This document shows, in pieces, positions 33,456 through 41,816 of a DNA stretch of 46,944 nucleotides (position 1 is its first letter; each line of letters starts with the position of its first letter). Both the position numbers and the translations under genes were made by a program. Source of the DNA: Thermoflexales bacterium (GTDB lineage: Bacteria > Chloroflexota > Anaerolineae > Fen-1058); the NCBI GenBank assembly GCA_016931085.1, contig JAFGFO010000062.1:1-46944 (forward strand), given 5' to 3'. Under the pieces are notes generated by a model that worked only from the letters and a program-made list of their open reading frames with translations, searched no databases and was not told the DNA's origin.

Positions 33456-33773
33456 TTGGCCGATCGAAGAAAGCCAGGTTTTTACGTTCGTCCTCACTCG
33501 CCCTGTATCGCTCTAGAAGATAATTGGCCGCAGCAGTATTGCGCTGAGGCGTTATTCGGCCCGCCGCAGGACGTGACCCGTTTGCGCGAGTTCATCGTCG
33601 AGCATTTTGACGACGGTGAGCTGCACACAATTTGCACTGACCTGGGCATAGAGTATGACGATTTACCCGCTCAGGGCAGAGCCAACAAGGCGCGGGAATT
33701 GGTGGTGTATTGTGAGCGGCGTGGGCGGCTGGCCGAGTTGGCCAAGTTGCTCCAGCAGTTTGCGCCGTCTTGA
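33456..33773 (+). CDS. Small protein with a Death-like / effector-associated domain
   Basis: A 105-residue protein whose second half (LREFIVEHFDDGELHTICTD...YDDLPAQGRANKARELVVYCERRGRLAELAKLL) matches, from memory, the helical effector-associated or Death-like domains that bacterial conflict and STAND proteins use for homotypic contacts. The start is a TTG at 33456 with GGAAGGA 7 nt upstream. It lies 3 bp after the vapC stop, so it is probably the third gene of that operon. No effector domain is attached or encoded on the + strand nearby. It may be an adaptor, or the leftover adaptor of a lost system. Confidence 0.6.
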   Translation: MADRRKPGFYVRPHSPCIALEDNWPQQYCAEALFGPPQDVTRLREFIVEHFDDGELHTICTDLGIEYDDLPAQGRANKARELVVYCERRGRLAELAKLLQQFAPS

Positions 33774-33884
33774 TTGTATACCTGCCGCGCTTGCAGCCAG
33801 GACGAACCAAAATTCACCACCAGCCAAGTGGACGTTCGGGTTGCCGTCGGTCACTTTCCACCGCTGCTGCCACCGGCTGTGCGC

Positions 33885-35701
33885 TTAGGGTGAACGCCTG
33901 CGCCGGCAGCGCATGCTTGCCAAGTCAAGCACCATCCGGGCCGAATCGGGCGGGTCACGGAAGCCCTCGAAGCAGTGCTCGAATCGCCAGCGCATCACCT
34001 CGCGCCACACCGGCGCGGCCGGCCCACGCTCGTCCAACGTGCCCTGAATCGCAATCCAGGCCGGCAGCGGGCTGCAGCCGTGCACACGCGCCTCGTACAA
34101 GATGACGCCGCGTACCACGTTCGCCCGCCCCTCGTCCGGCACGACGATCAAGACCTGCGGCAGGCGATAGCCGTCGCGCCTGAACTCGCCGCTGGTGAGG
34201 TAGGTATAGTAATTGCCAAACTTGCGCCTCAGCCTGGGCAGCCAGGCCGTGCCGCGATCGATCTCGAGGAAAAGCTGTACTGCTGATCGCCGATGCGATA
34301 GAGACCGCTCGAATCCGGCGCTAGTGTCCACCGGCGGCCACGGTAGAGATAAGACCTGCGGGACTCGGTCTCGTCCCAGGCGACGAGGGCGTGGTCGAGC
34401 GCCAACTCCTGGCGGCAGCGCCTGGCATGGCGCGCCAGGCTGACAAAGAACGCCCGCACGGCGCGGGTGTGCCCCAGGCAGGTGACCAGGACCGGCAGGT
34501 TGAGCCGCAGCGGGCGGCAATGCTTGGCGATGGGCCAATAGCGCCAGCGCGCGTACTGGGCCGGCGACAGGCCATTGGCGGCAGCCAACACCTGGATGCC
34601 GGTGGGGGAGAGCGTGTAGCCCAGCCGCCCCTCAAGCGGGAAGATCTCGATCAGGCCCAGCTCGCGCAGGCCCTTGAGCGAGATCTGCGCCTCGCGCAGG
34701 TGCAGGTTCAGCACGGCGGCCACCTCGTCGCTGGTCAACAGCGGCCAGGCGGCCACACAGCGCAGCACCCCGCGTGCCTGGCGGCTGGGTATGCCCAGGT
34801 GTACCTGTACCAGCGCATCTCTGGCCGAGCGCCTGGAAGGCTTGACTTGCACCATAGGGGCGGGGCGCCAGGCGGGCCAGGCTGCCCTTGCCCCCTGGAA
34901 AAGCGTCACCCGGCTGACCCCGCTACCAGCGCTGTGCCAGGCGTCGGGGCGTTCCTCGACGATCTCGCGCCACACGCCGATGTAAAAGGGCAGGGGCGGG
35001 GCGTGATATCGCGTGCGTGTGCACTGCCACAGCCACAACAACTGCCACATCCGGCGCTCGTTGACCGTCACCATCACGATGACCGGGAAGCGCTCCTGGT
35101 AGCCGCGGTACTCGGCCGATTGGCTCCAGCGGCACAGGCCGGCAAAGCGCTGCGCCAGGCCCTCCAGCACGATCTCGCCCAGGTCCCACTCGATCACAAA
35201 GGGGATGAAGCGGCCGTCTTGGGCGACGATGCCCTGGGCCGGCAGGCGCAGCGTGACGGGCTTGCCTCGCGCGTTGAGATAGCGCACCTTGGCGGGCGAG
35301 GCTGACCAAAGCAACCGGCCCCGGTAAGCGCATTGCCTGGCCGGATCACCGCTTTGAGACTCGACTTGGTCGCCACCCGCGAGGATCGCCAGCAGATTGC
35401 GCGTGCCCCACAAGGCTTCGATGTGCAGCAGCGCCCTGGCCATGTCCTGCCCGGTGAGACCGTTGGCCAGTTGGATCACCCGCCCGGCCGGCGCGTACAG
35501 CTTGCCGGACGTGCACAGGCCAAAGGTGCGGCAGGTCTGCACCGCGCCCTGGGCAATGAGCCGCGCCAGGCAGCGGTCGGCGTAGCGGCGCGAATAGCCG
35601 GACAGAATGGCTGCCTGCCTGGCGTCAATCCAGGGATGCAGGCTGACGATTTGCCGGATTCGCTCGATCCCAGGCATGTCGTCGCTTGGCTTGTCCGGCA
35701 T
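33885..35701 (-). pseudogene. Replication-relaxation family protein gene with a frameshift
   Basis: Two overlapping minus-strand frames form one protein of about 600 residues. The first (35701 down to about 34280) has N-terminal winged helices (RIRQIVSLHPWIDARQAAILSG...RLIAQGAVQ), a replication-relaxation-like middle and ends in GLYRIGDQQYSF. The second resumes with QLFLEIDRGTAWLPRLRRKFGNYYTYL...VLIVVPDEGRANVV, the conserved C-terminal core with its E-x-D-R motif. Joining them needs one base at about 34270-34285, near a CTTTTCC run, so a 1-nt deletion, a sequencing error or recoding is possible. Family members associate with plasmids and conjugative elements. The start lies 4 bp after the conjugation ATPase gene. 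Confidence 0.8.
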
Positions 35702-35704
35702 GGC

Positions 35705-38218
35705 CTACTTGTGCCCCTTGGCATTCTGGGGCGAGCTGAGATTGCTCTCAGTCAAGACCCGGCGATACTGGTCGAAAACGTCTTCACCGCTGTGCTCTTG
35801 CGCCACGCACTGCACAACGGCTTGGGCGGCTTGCTCGGTCGAGTCAGGAGGGTACCACCTTTGCCGGCGCGCGGTCATGATCGTCTGCACCTGGGAGGCC
35901 GAGGTGGTGTAGCGGGTGACACCGGCCCGGATGCGGGCCGCCACATCGGATGACGCCGGCCGGCTGGCCGGGTCTGTGACCACGATATCAAAGACCGGCA
36001 GCCGCCGTCCGGCTTCGTCGACCGTCTTGACGTAGCAGCGATGCGGGTCGAGGTTGGTGAGGTCGGTGAATTCCACCTTGCCGTCAAGCTCATAGTATAG
36101 GTATTGGGCATCCTCGCCGCTGCACTGGAACACGGCCGTCGTGTCCACGTTGGCAAAGACGGCTCCCTTCAACTGGGGGTCAATGCGGTCCAGTTGCGTC
36201 AGCGACTGGGTGCCCAGGACAAAGTTGGCGCCCATCTTGAGCAGCTCGGCCAGCAAGGCCGAGTAGTTGACGCCGGGGATGGACTGGAACTCGTCGATGA
36301 CGACCGTGACGCGGGCGCGATCGGGGCGGTCGAGGGCGATTTGCTCGCGGACGATGGCGTTGGCGTGATTGAGGATGACGGCGCCCAAAAAGCCGCTGAT
36401 GTCGGTGCCGATTTCGCCGGAGGCGGTATTGACAAGCACGATCTTGCCCTGGGCAATCGCCTGCCGAAAGTCGACCGTCGACTTGGATTGGCCGATCATG
36501 TGGCAGGCGGCGGCCGTGCGGGCGAACTTGGACACCTTGGTGAGCACGGGACTGATGTTTTGCTCTTGGAAGGCCGGGGTGTAGCGGCGGAAGCGCCCCC
36601 ACCAGTCGCGAACATCGGGATCTTGGACATAGTGAACCAGCAAGCTGTCCGTGAAGGCATAGTGTGAGAACAGGTAAGGGATTTCGAGCAAAGTGAGCTG
36701 ATCTTCGGGCTTGAGGGGCTTGTTGGCCAGGCTGAGCGTCTTGGCGGCGTACACAAAGGCGGCTTCCATGCGCGGCCCCCAGTTGTCGGTCCAGATCTCT
36801 TGTCCCATGGCCATGATATCGTTGACCAACTTGTCCGGTCCGACTCCAAAGTGGGCGTCGAGCAAGTTGAGGCCGGCTACCTGGAGCGGGTTGGAGAGAT
36901 CGATCAAGACGACGTCGTCTACCCTGTGCTCCGGCACGAGCTGACACAGCCAGTCCGCCAGGTCGCGGTGGGGCGCGATGACGAGCAGAGCGTGGCCGGG
37001 TTTGTCCATGACGCTGGCGGCCAGGTGGCCCATCAGGGTCGACTTGCCCTTCTGCGTCTTGCCGACGACAACGAGGTTGCTGTTGGCCGCCCGGACTGAA
37101 AGTGATACGGGGACGGTCTGCCCGTCCTTGAGCGAATAGCCGAGCGGCGCCGCGCCGGGGCCGGTCACCATCGAGGGGATGGGTAGGAACTTGCGGAACA
37201 TCGCGCTCTTGACCTGGGGCGTTTCACCCATGGGCAGGTGCCACATACCGGCCAGCTCGGTCGAGTTCAAGATCATGGAGCGGGCGGCTTTCGACAGCGC
37301 CAGCTCGTGCGGCGTGCGGATGGCATGGCCGGGCGGCGGGTCGAGCCTGGCGTCGAGCTTGAGCCGGTTGCCCTCGGCGGTGTTGAACAAGCGGTAGACG
37401 CCGGCCAGGCGCACCAGTAATTGTTGGGCATTGTCGGGCGTGTCCGACAGCGCCCACAGGCGGATGTCGGCGTGAAAGCCGGTGCCGCTGGTCTTGCGCC
37501 TGGTCACCTCGGGGTCGATGTTGATCTGCTCGTTGGCCCACATTCCTGCCTTGACCAGGACGTACAGCACGCCCACCAAGCCCAGCCACACCAGCCCTTG
37601 CAGAAACCACGAGTGGCGAAAGGCCAGGAGCATCGCGGCGGCTATAGCCAGGCAAGTGATGCCAGCGGTGAAGGTGGCCGGGATGAGCTGGCCGGTAAAC
37701 GTCATGCGCTGCGCCTGGGGCGTCATGGTTGGCCTTTGGAAATGGTCGGCCCACCCATCTGGGGCGGGGGATAGCGCGATTTGCGCCAGTGCGACCTCGC
37801 CCGGCTTGAGGCCGTAGAAGCCGCCCAGGACGGCCGTGATGGGATCGCCAGCTTCGAACTCGGCGTAGGTGCGCAGCGGGTAGTAAAAGGGCCGGTTCAG
37901 GCGCAGTTGCCCGCAGGCCAGCGCGTCCGATCCCAGCTTGCCTGCGATCAAGACCGCCGGGTCGTTGGCCGGGGCCAGCTCTTCGATTTCGACCTGGCCG
38001 TAGGCCGATTGCAATTGGCGGGCAATGTGATCGAGCGTGGGCGTTGGACCGCGTACCATGAACTTGCGATCGTCGGCGGTGGCTCCGATTTCCAGGCTGA
38101 ACGTTTCGTCCACGGCCATCGAGGCCAGCAGCGTTTCGACCACCTGGGCGTCGTGCTCGTTGGCTGTGGGCGGGATGACCTGGATCACCCGCTGTGTGGT
38201 GTCTGTGATGTATGACAT
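35705..38218 (-). CDS. Conjugation-type (VirB4/TraG/HerA-like) membrane ATPase
   Basis: An 837-residue protein. The first 170 residues are a soluble domain, followed by two membrane helices (about 183-200 and 204-223), a linker and a C-terminal RecA-like ATPase with Walker A GKTQKGKST (386-394) and Walker B VVIDEF (639-644). This layout fits coupling or assembly ATPases of conjugative DNA transfer. The start at 38218 has AGGAGG 5-6 nt upstream; a longer frame to 38560 has no support. The replication-relaxation gene begins 4 bp downstream, so they form one unit. No relaxase, pilin or VirB6/B8 gene is visible here, so the rest of the machine, if it exists, lies outside. Confidence 0.85.
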   Translation of the reverse strand: MSYITDTTQRVIQVIPPTANEHDAQVVETLLASMAVDETFSLEIGATADDRKFMVRGPTPTLDHIARQLQSAYGQVEIEELAPANDPAVLIAGKLGSDALACGQLRLNRPFYYPLRTYAEFEAGDPITAVLGGFYGLKPGEVALAQIALSPAPDGWADHFQRPTMTPQAQRMTFTGQLIPATFTAGITCLAIAAAMLLAFRHSWFLQGLVWLGLVGVLYVLVKAGMWANEQINIDPEVTRRKTSGTGFHADIRLWALSDTPDNAQQLLVRLAGVYRLFNTAEGNRLKLDARLDPPPGHAIRTPHELALSKAARSMILNSTELAGMWHLPMGETPQVKSAMFRKFLPIPSMVTGPGAAPLGYSLKDGQTVPVSLSVRAANSNLVVVGKTQKGKSTLMGHLAASVMDKPGHALLVIAPHRDLADWLCQLVPEHRVDDVVLIDLSNPLQVAGLNLLDAHFGVGPDKLVNDIMAMGQEIWTDNWGPRMEAAFVYAAKTLSLANKPLKPEDQLTLLEIPYLFSHYAFTDSLLVHYVQDPDVRDWWGRFRRYTPAFQEQNISPVLTKVSKFARTAAACHMIGQSKSTVDFRQAIAQGKIVLVNTASGEIGTDISGFLGAVILNHANAIVREQIALDRPDRARVTVVIDEFQSIPGVNYSALLAELLKMGANFVLGTQSLTQLDRIDPQLKGAVFANVDTTAVFQCSGEDAQYLYYELDGKVEFTDLTNLDPHRCYVKTVDEAGRRLPVFDIVVTDPASRPASSDVAARIRAGVTRYTTSASQVQTIMTARRQRWYPPDSTEQAAQAVVQCVAQEHSGEDVFDQYRRVLTESNLSSPQNAKGHK

Positions 38219-38617
38219 GCTTCCTCCTGCACGTGTACATGTTAATTTAATCCAATAGGGTCGAACAATTTTCGAACGGGCCGGCGCCGCCGCCAGGTTG
38301 TGGTGGGGCGTCAGCCCTATTTTGGCCCATAATGGCCGCGAAAATGGCGGAAAACAAGCGATTTTGAGGGCATTTGCTGCCCAATGTGGGGCAATGGCCC
38401 AACAGCCCATAATCTCCCGTTTTTTCCTCAAAAACCCGGCGAGGTACTTTTGGACCTGGCTCGCCGGCTGTTTTTCCTCGCCTGTGGGGGCTGCCCACCC
38501 TGTTTTCGGGGCGGGCAGCCCCTTTGTGCAAGCTTTTGCCGGAAACTTGGGCAAAGCCATTGCCGCTGCCGGCGCAGGCGTTTCCCATAGTAGGCTTGGC
38601 CAGGCGCGGCGAGTCCA
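38219..38617. other. Non-coding gap upstream of the conjugation ATPase
   Basis: No gene was recognised. On the minus strand the ATPase side has an AT-rich GGATTAAATTAACATGTACACGTG tract with small palindromes that may contain the promoter. The rest is G/C-rich with repeated CCCATAATgg and GGGGCAATGGCCC words and the hairpin at 38487-38522. Confidence 0.5.
38487..38522 (-). terminator. G/C-rich hairpin downstream of the small unknown gene
   Basis: GGGGCTGCCCACCC (38487-38500) pairs with GGGCGGGCAGCCCC (38509-38522) at 13 of 14 positions around an 8-nt loop. It lies about 95 bp beyond the stop of the gene at 38618-39022. There is no good T tract on the minus strand, so termination is likely but unproven. 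Confidence 0.5.
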
Positions 38618-39022
38618 CTATGCCTCGCTGCCGGCTTGATCCTCCGCTTGGGTCCACCAGGCGCACTCTGGGTCCCACTCGGCTGACAGCAGGTGGGCGG
38701 CGGCCAGGCGCAGGGTAAAGACCGCGTACTCGGCGGGCGAGCGCAACCTGCCGGAATTGTCAATGATTTTGCGCAACAAGCTCTGCACGGGATAGCGGGT
38801 TTGGGCCAGGATGCTCAAGCATTCGCTTGGCGAGTAGGTGTTGGCGAGCGTGTCGATGTAGACGTGCACCTGGTCCGGCTTTTTCGCCCGCACCTTGTCC
38901 AGTTGCCCTTGTAAAAAGTGGGGATCGTACGGTTTGAAGGCTTGGCCCTCGCCCGTCGCTCCTGCTTGGGGAAATTGGCTCAGCCTTTGCTGGGCCAGTG
39001 TGAGTAAAGCGTTCTCGTTCAT
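38618..39022 (-). CDS. Hypothetical protein
   Basis: A 134-residue, mostly helical soluble protein. The middle (DKVRAKKPDQVHVYIDTLANTYSPSECLSILAQTRYPVQSLLRKIIDNSG) is well ordered and the C-terminus is acidic (WDPECAWWTQAEDQAGSEA). AAGGAGA lies upstream of the ATG at 39022, so it is probably a real gene. It sits between dnaB and the conjugation ATPase and may belong to the same replication-transfer unit. No family recognised. Confidence 0.65.
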   Translation of the reverse strand: MNENALLTLAQQRLSQFPQAGATGEGQAFKPYDPHFLQGQLDKVRAKKPDQVHVYIDTLANTYSPSECLSILAQTRYPVQSLLRKIIDNSGRLRSPAEYAVFTLRLAAAHLLSAEWDPECAWWTQAEDQAGSEA

Positions 39023-39153
39023 TGTTTTTCTCTCCTTTATGTGTTTTTGCTAACGGACACTATTGATAGATTTGTCATCTCGCAGTTTTTGCGCTGTCCG
39101 CAAGCGCATAAAACTGCTGCAAACCCTACGGATCTGGCGTCGCTTCGACCGCC

Positions 39154-40503
39154 TTATTCACCCTCGGCAACGTCGTAGAACCTGGCATACTCTTCCACGA
39201 AGCGCAGGTGCGCGTTGGCGTGGGTTTCGCCGTCGCGATTCTTGCGAGCGATGATCTCGACCACGTCTTGGGCGTCCGGCTTGTAGTACTTTTCGCGGTA
39301 CATCATCAGCACCACGTCGGCGTTCTCCTCGATCTTGCCCGATTCGCGCAAGTCGCCCAGCTTGGGGCGCTTGTTGTCGCGGCTTTCCACGCTCCGGTTG
39401 AGCTGGGCCAGGGCCAGGACCGGCAGTCCGAAATCCTTGGCCACCCGCTTGAGGGCCCAGGTGATCTTGCCCAGGCGGCGCACCTCGTTGTCATCCTGGT
39501 CGGCCAGCAAGCCGATGTGATCCAGCACGACCAACGACAGGGGCTTCTTGGCGTGCAGGCGGGCGACCTCGGCGCGCACCTGGGCGGTGGTGAGGTCGGT
39601 GGCGTCCGAGATGGCCAGGGGCAGCTCGCCCAGCTCGCCGATGGCGGCCATCAAGCGGGTCAGATCTTGGCCGTCTGTGAGGCCCTGCTGCACGCGCAGC
39701 CAGTTGACGCGGGCGCGGCCGCAGGCCAGGCGCGCGACGACTTTTCGCCGGCTCATCTCGAGCGAAAAGACGGCCACGTGCTTGCCCTGGCGCGCGACGT
39801 TCTCGGCGATGTTGAAGGCCAGGGCCGATTTGCCCATGCCGGGGCGGCCGGCCAGGATGATGAGCGTATCGCGCGCCATGCCGCCCAGGGTACGGTCGAT
39901 GGCGCTAAAGCCGGTAGACAGGCCGCGCACCTGGCCGGGCTTGAGGGGGTTCTCGGCCCAGGTCGAGACCATGTCGAGCACCTCGCCGGCGACGTGCCTG
40001 GCGGTGAGCATCTTGCCGTTGCCGGGCTGTATAGTGCACAGCAAGCGCAGTGCGTCGGCCTCGACTTGATCGATGTCGAGATCCTCGGCGTAGGCCAGTT
40101 GGACGATGTCGCCAGCGGCCTGGATCAGCCTGCGCCGGCGCGCCGTGTCGGCGACGATGCGGGCGTAGCCTTCGGCGTGAATGGCGGTCGGCACGCTGCC
40201 GATCAAGTGCGACAGGTAGGCCTGGTCGCCGGCGTCGGCCAGTTGGCCGCGGCGGTCGAGCTCCTCGCACACAGTGAGAAAGTCGATGGGGTCGCGGCGC
40301 TTGTGCAGGGTGTGCATCGTGTCCCAGATCCAGCCGTGCTTGACGAGGTAAAAGTCGCCCGGCTGGCTGAGGTGTGCGCCGGCCTGGTCGAGCGCGGTCG
40401 GATCGATCAGGATCGAGCCGAGCACGGCCTCCTCGGCTTCGAGGCTGTGGGGCGGCAAGTGGGCGTCCGCCTTGTTGATTGGGCGCTGGTTTTGAGCTGT
40501 CAT
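39154..40503 (-). CDS. dnaB: Replicative DNA helicase, DnaB family
   Basis: A 449-residue helicase. The N-terminal DnaB domain (HSLEAEEAVLGSILID) spans about residues 15-120. The RecA-like C-terminal domain carries Walker A GRPGMGKSALA, the SLEMSRRKVVARL segment, the LVVLDHIGLL Walker B, the LALAQLNRSVE motif and the RESGKIEENADVVLM motif. AAGGAG is placed correctly for the ATG at 40503 rather than the one at 40509. It lies beside a winged-helix initiator-like gene, so it is likely an element-encoded helicase that is loaded at the element's own origin. Active-site residues look intact. Confidence 0.95.
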   Translation of the reverse strand: MTAQNQRPINKADAHLPPHSLEAEEAVLGSILIDPTALDQAGAHLSQPGDFYLVKHGWIWDTMHTLHKRRDPIDFLTVCEELDRRGQLADAGDQAYLSHLIGSVPTAIHAEGYARIVADTARRRRLIQAAGDIVQLAYAEDLDIDQVEADALRLLCTIQPGNGKMLTARHVAGEVLDMVSTWAENPLKPGQVRGLSTGFSAIDRTLGGMARDTLIILAGRPGMGKSALAFNIAENVARQGKHVAVFSLEMSRRKVVARLACGRARVNWLRVQQGLTDGQDLTRLMAAIGELGELPLAISDATDLTTAQVRAEVARLHAKKPLSLVVLDHIGLLADQDDNEVRRLGKITWALKRVAKDFGLPVLALAQLNRSVESRDNKRPKLGDLRESGKIEENADVVLMMYREKYYKPDAQDVVEIIARKNRDGETHANAHLRFVEEYARFYDVAEGE

Positions 40504-40574
40504 AAGCATCTCCTTTTTCGAACAGGGCGGCTACAAGCCTGCCCGTTTGGTACTTGCGATCGTCTTCACCTGCC

Positions 40575-41459
40575 CTAGTAGTAGTGCTTGGTGCACTCGG
40601 GTGGTTCGTCATCCCATCCTTTTCGCTTTTTGCTCTTGCTGGGCGGCGCTTCCGGTGCGGGCAGCCAGTCTTCCTGGCAGGCGCGGATGAACCAGCCGGC
40701 CGGGTTGGATAGGTCGCCGGCCTCGAACTTGTGCTCGACCATGGCGAGTTTTTGAAGAAGGTACTCGCGAGTGAACTGCTGGAGCAGGCGCTGTTGCTGC
40801 TGCTCGGCGACTTTGAGACGGGTCATGCGCTCGCTAAGGTCACTTGTGGCTTGATCGAGCGCGCCGGCTACAACAACAACATCATGTTTGTTATGGTTGC
40901 AATCTGCAACCACCGGTGGTTGCATTTTGCAACCACCCTCGGGCGAGGCTTCGCCCTGGGGTGGGGGTGGTTGCATTTTGTGACCACCCCCCTCGACCAG
41001 TGCCTGGCCGCTTTTGCAGCGCTCCAAGAAGGGGCAGGGCTTACATTCACGCCCGTGGGTGAGGGTGGCGAACTCGGCGCTGGCGGGTGGGTCGTGGACC
41101 ACGTAGACGTTGCTTCGGTCGTTGATGCCCAGCTCGCGGCGCTCGCGTGGATCTGGGATAGCCTTGACGGCGCGAGAGGTCTCGACCAGGCCGGCGGCTT
41201 CGAGACTGGCGACAAGCAGTTTTATGGAATCGCGGCGCGAGACGCCAAAAGTCTCCTGGATGAGGCGGTAGCCGGGCCAGGCCAGGCCGTTGGCGCGGTT
41301 GACGTGATCGCGCAAAAAGGCCCATAGGGCGATAGCCTCGAGGCCGAGGCGGCGGCCGTAGCAGGTGTACATCTCGCGCCACAGCTTGACGTAGCCGGTG
41401 TTGCGGGTGTAGCCGCGCACGACCGGCAGACGCTTGTCAGGCGATTTGCGTTTAGCCAT
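40575..41459 (-). CDS. Winged-helix replication initiator-like protein
   Basis: A 294-residue protein. About residues 25-110 form a winged-helix domain like that of plasmid/phage replication proteins (LGLEAIALWAFLRDHVNRANGLAWPG...FGVSRRDSIKLLVASLEAAGLVE). A CKPCPFLERC cysteine cluster is near 139-147. A low-complexity linker with repeated KMQPP words follows, then a basic coiled coil, and the C-terminal FEAGDLSNPAGWFIRACQEDW motif seen in phage-type replication proteins. The linker DNA contains the inverted GGTTGCA repeats at 40895-40985. It lies directly upstream of dnaB. Its role as initiator is inference from fold and context. Confidence 0.7.
   Translation of the reverse strand: MAKRKSPDKRLPVVRGYTRNTGYVKLWREMYTCYGRRLGLEAIALWAFLRDHVNRANGLAWPGYRLIQETFGVSRRDSIKLLVASLEAAGLVETSRAVKAIPDPRERRELGINDRSNVYVVHDPPASAEFATLTHGRECKPCPFLERCKSGQALVEGGGHKMQPPPPQGEASPEGGCKMQPPVVADCNHNKHDVVVVAGALDQATSDLSERMTRLKVAEQQQQRLLQQFTREYLLQKLAMVEHKFEAGDLSNPAGWFIRACQEDWLPAPEAPPSKSKKRKGWDDEPPECTKHYY
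40895..40985. repeat. Inverted GGTTGCA-N3-TGCAACC sites inside the initiator-like gene
   Basis: Two perfect dyads, GGTTGCA-N3-TGCAACC, are at 40895-40911 and 40918-40934; a third with changes in the right arm is at 40969-40985. The first two are joined by a perfect 20-bp palindrome (40905-40924). Between the second and third lies a GGGCGA-N4-TCGCCC hairpin (40941-40956). The array encodes the repetitive linker of the protein. Confidence 0.85.
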
Positions 41460-41462
41460 CGA

Positions 41463-41735
41463 TTACTTCTGCACAGCGCGCCGCAGCGCGCCGGGATTGC
41501 ACAGCGGGCAGAGCGTGGGCGTGTTCTTGCGGCGCTTGAGCGCCCGCTCCAGGTCGCGCCCGCCTTGCCATGTGCGCGCCAGTTGCCAGGTGATGCCGGC
41601 TTGGTTGATCACCTCAACCAGCCGGGCGCCGTTGCCGGAAGCGTGGCGCGCCAGGCGGGCGTTCAGATCATCCGCCGAGCCAAGATAGTGCCGGGCGTGG
41701 CGGTAAGGCTTGTCGAAATGTAACAGGTAAACCAT
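41463..41735 (-). CDS. GIY-YIG nuclease-superfamily small protein
   Basis: A 90-residue protein with the URI/GIY-YIG pattern: VYLLHFDKPYRHARHYLGSADDLNARLARHASG, where HYLG stands for the YIG motif and the Arg of NARLARH is the conserved arginine, and a later Glu in DLERALKRRK. The first motif is reduced (VYLLHF in place of GIY). It is typical of tiny stand-alone homologues found in Chloroflexota mobile DNA; activity is uncertain. GGAG lies 6 nt before the ATG at 41735, which was preferred over 41747. It stops 3 bp before the initiator-like gene, so the two are one operon. Confidence 0.8.
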   Translation of the reverse strand: MVYLLHFDKPYRHARHYLGSADDLNARLARHASGNGARLVEVINQAGITWQLARTWQGGRDLERALKRRKNTPTLCPLCNPGALRRAVQK

Positions 41736-41750
41736 TCGTTTCTCCATTGT

Positions 41751-41805
41751 GTTACCAGTGTGTTATCGCTTTACCGGTGTGTGACCGGCGTTATCGCGTT
41801 ATCAC
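41751..41805. repeat. Iteron-like repeats upstream of the GIY-YIG/initiator operon
   Basis: Two degenerate direct units, TTACCAGTGTGTTATCGC (41752-41769) and TTACCGGTGTGTGACCGG (41771-41788), are followed by TTATCGC (41791-41797) and TTATCAC (41799-41805). The second unit contains the palindrome CCGGTGTGTGACCGG. The array fills most of the gap between the FtsK-like gene and the GIY-YIG gene, a position suited to an operator or a set of initiator sites. Confidence 0.65.
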
Positions 41806-41816
41806 TCCTACTGGCT

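Noticed and set aside
34260..34300. Programmed frameshifting in the replication-relaxation gene
   Set aside because: There is no classical slippery heptamer with a downstream structure that I can identify; it is kept only as an alternative to deletion or sequencing error.
39208..40578. Long + strand open frame opposite dnaB (and similar ones opposite the FtsK-like, coiled-coil and ParM genes)
   Set aside because: Their codon pattern is the complement of clear genes, and the products are low-complexity without domains.
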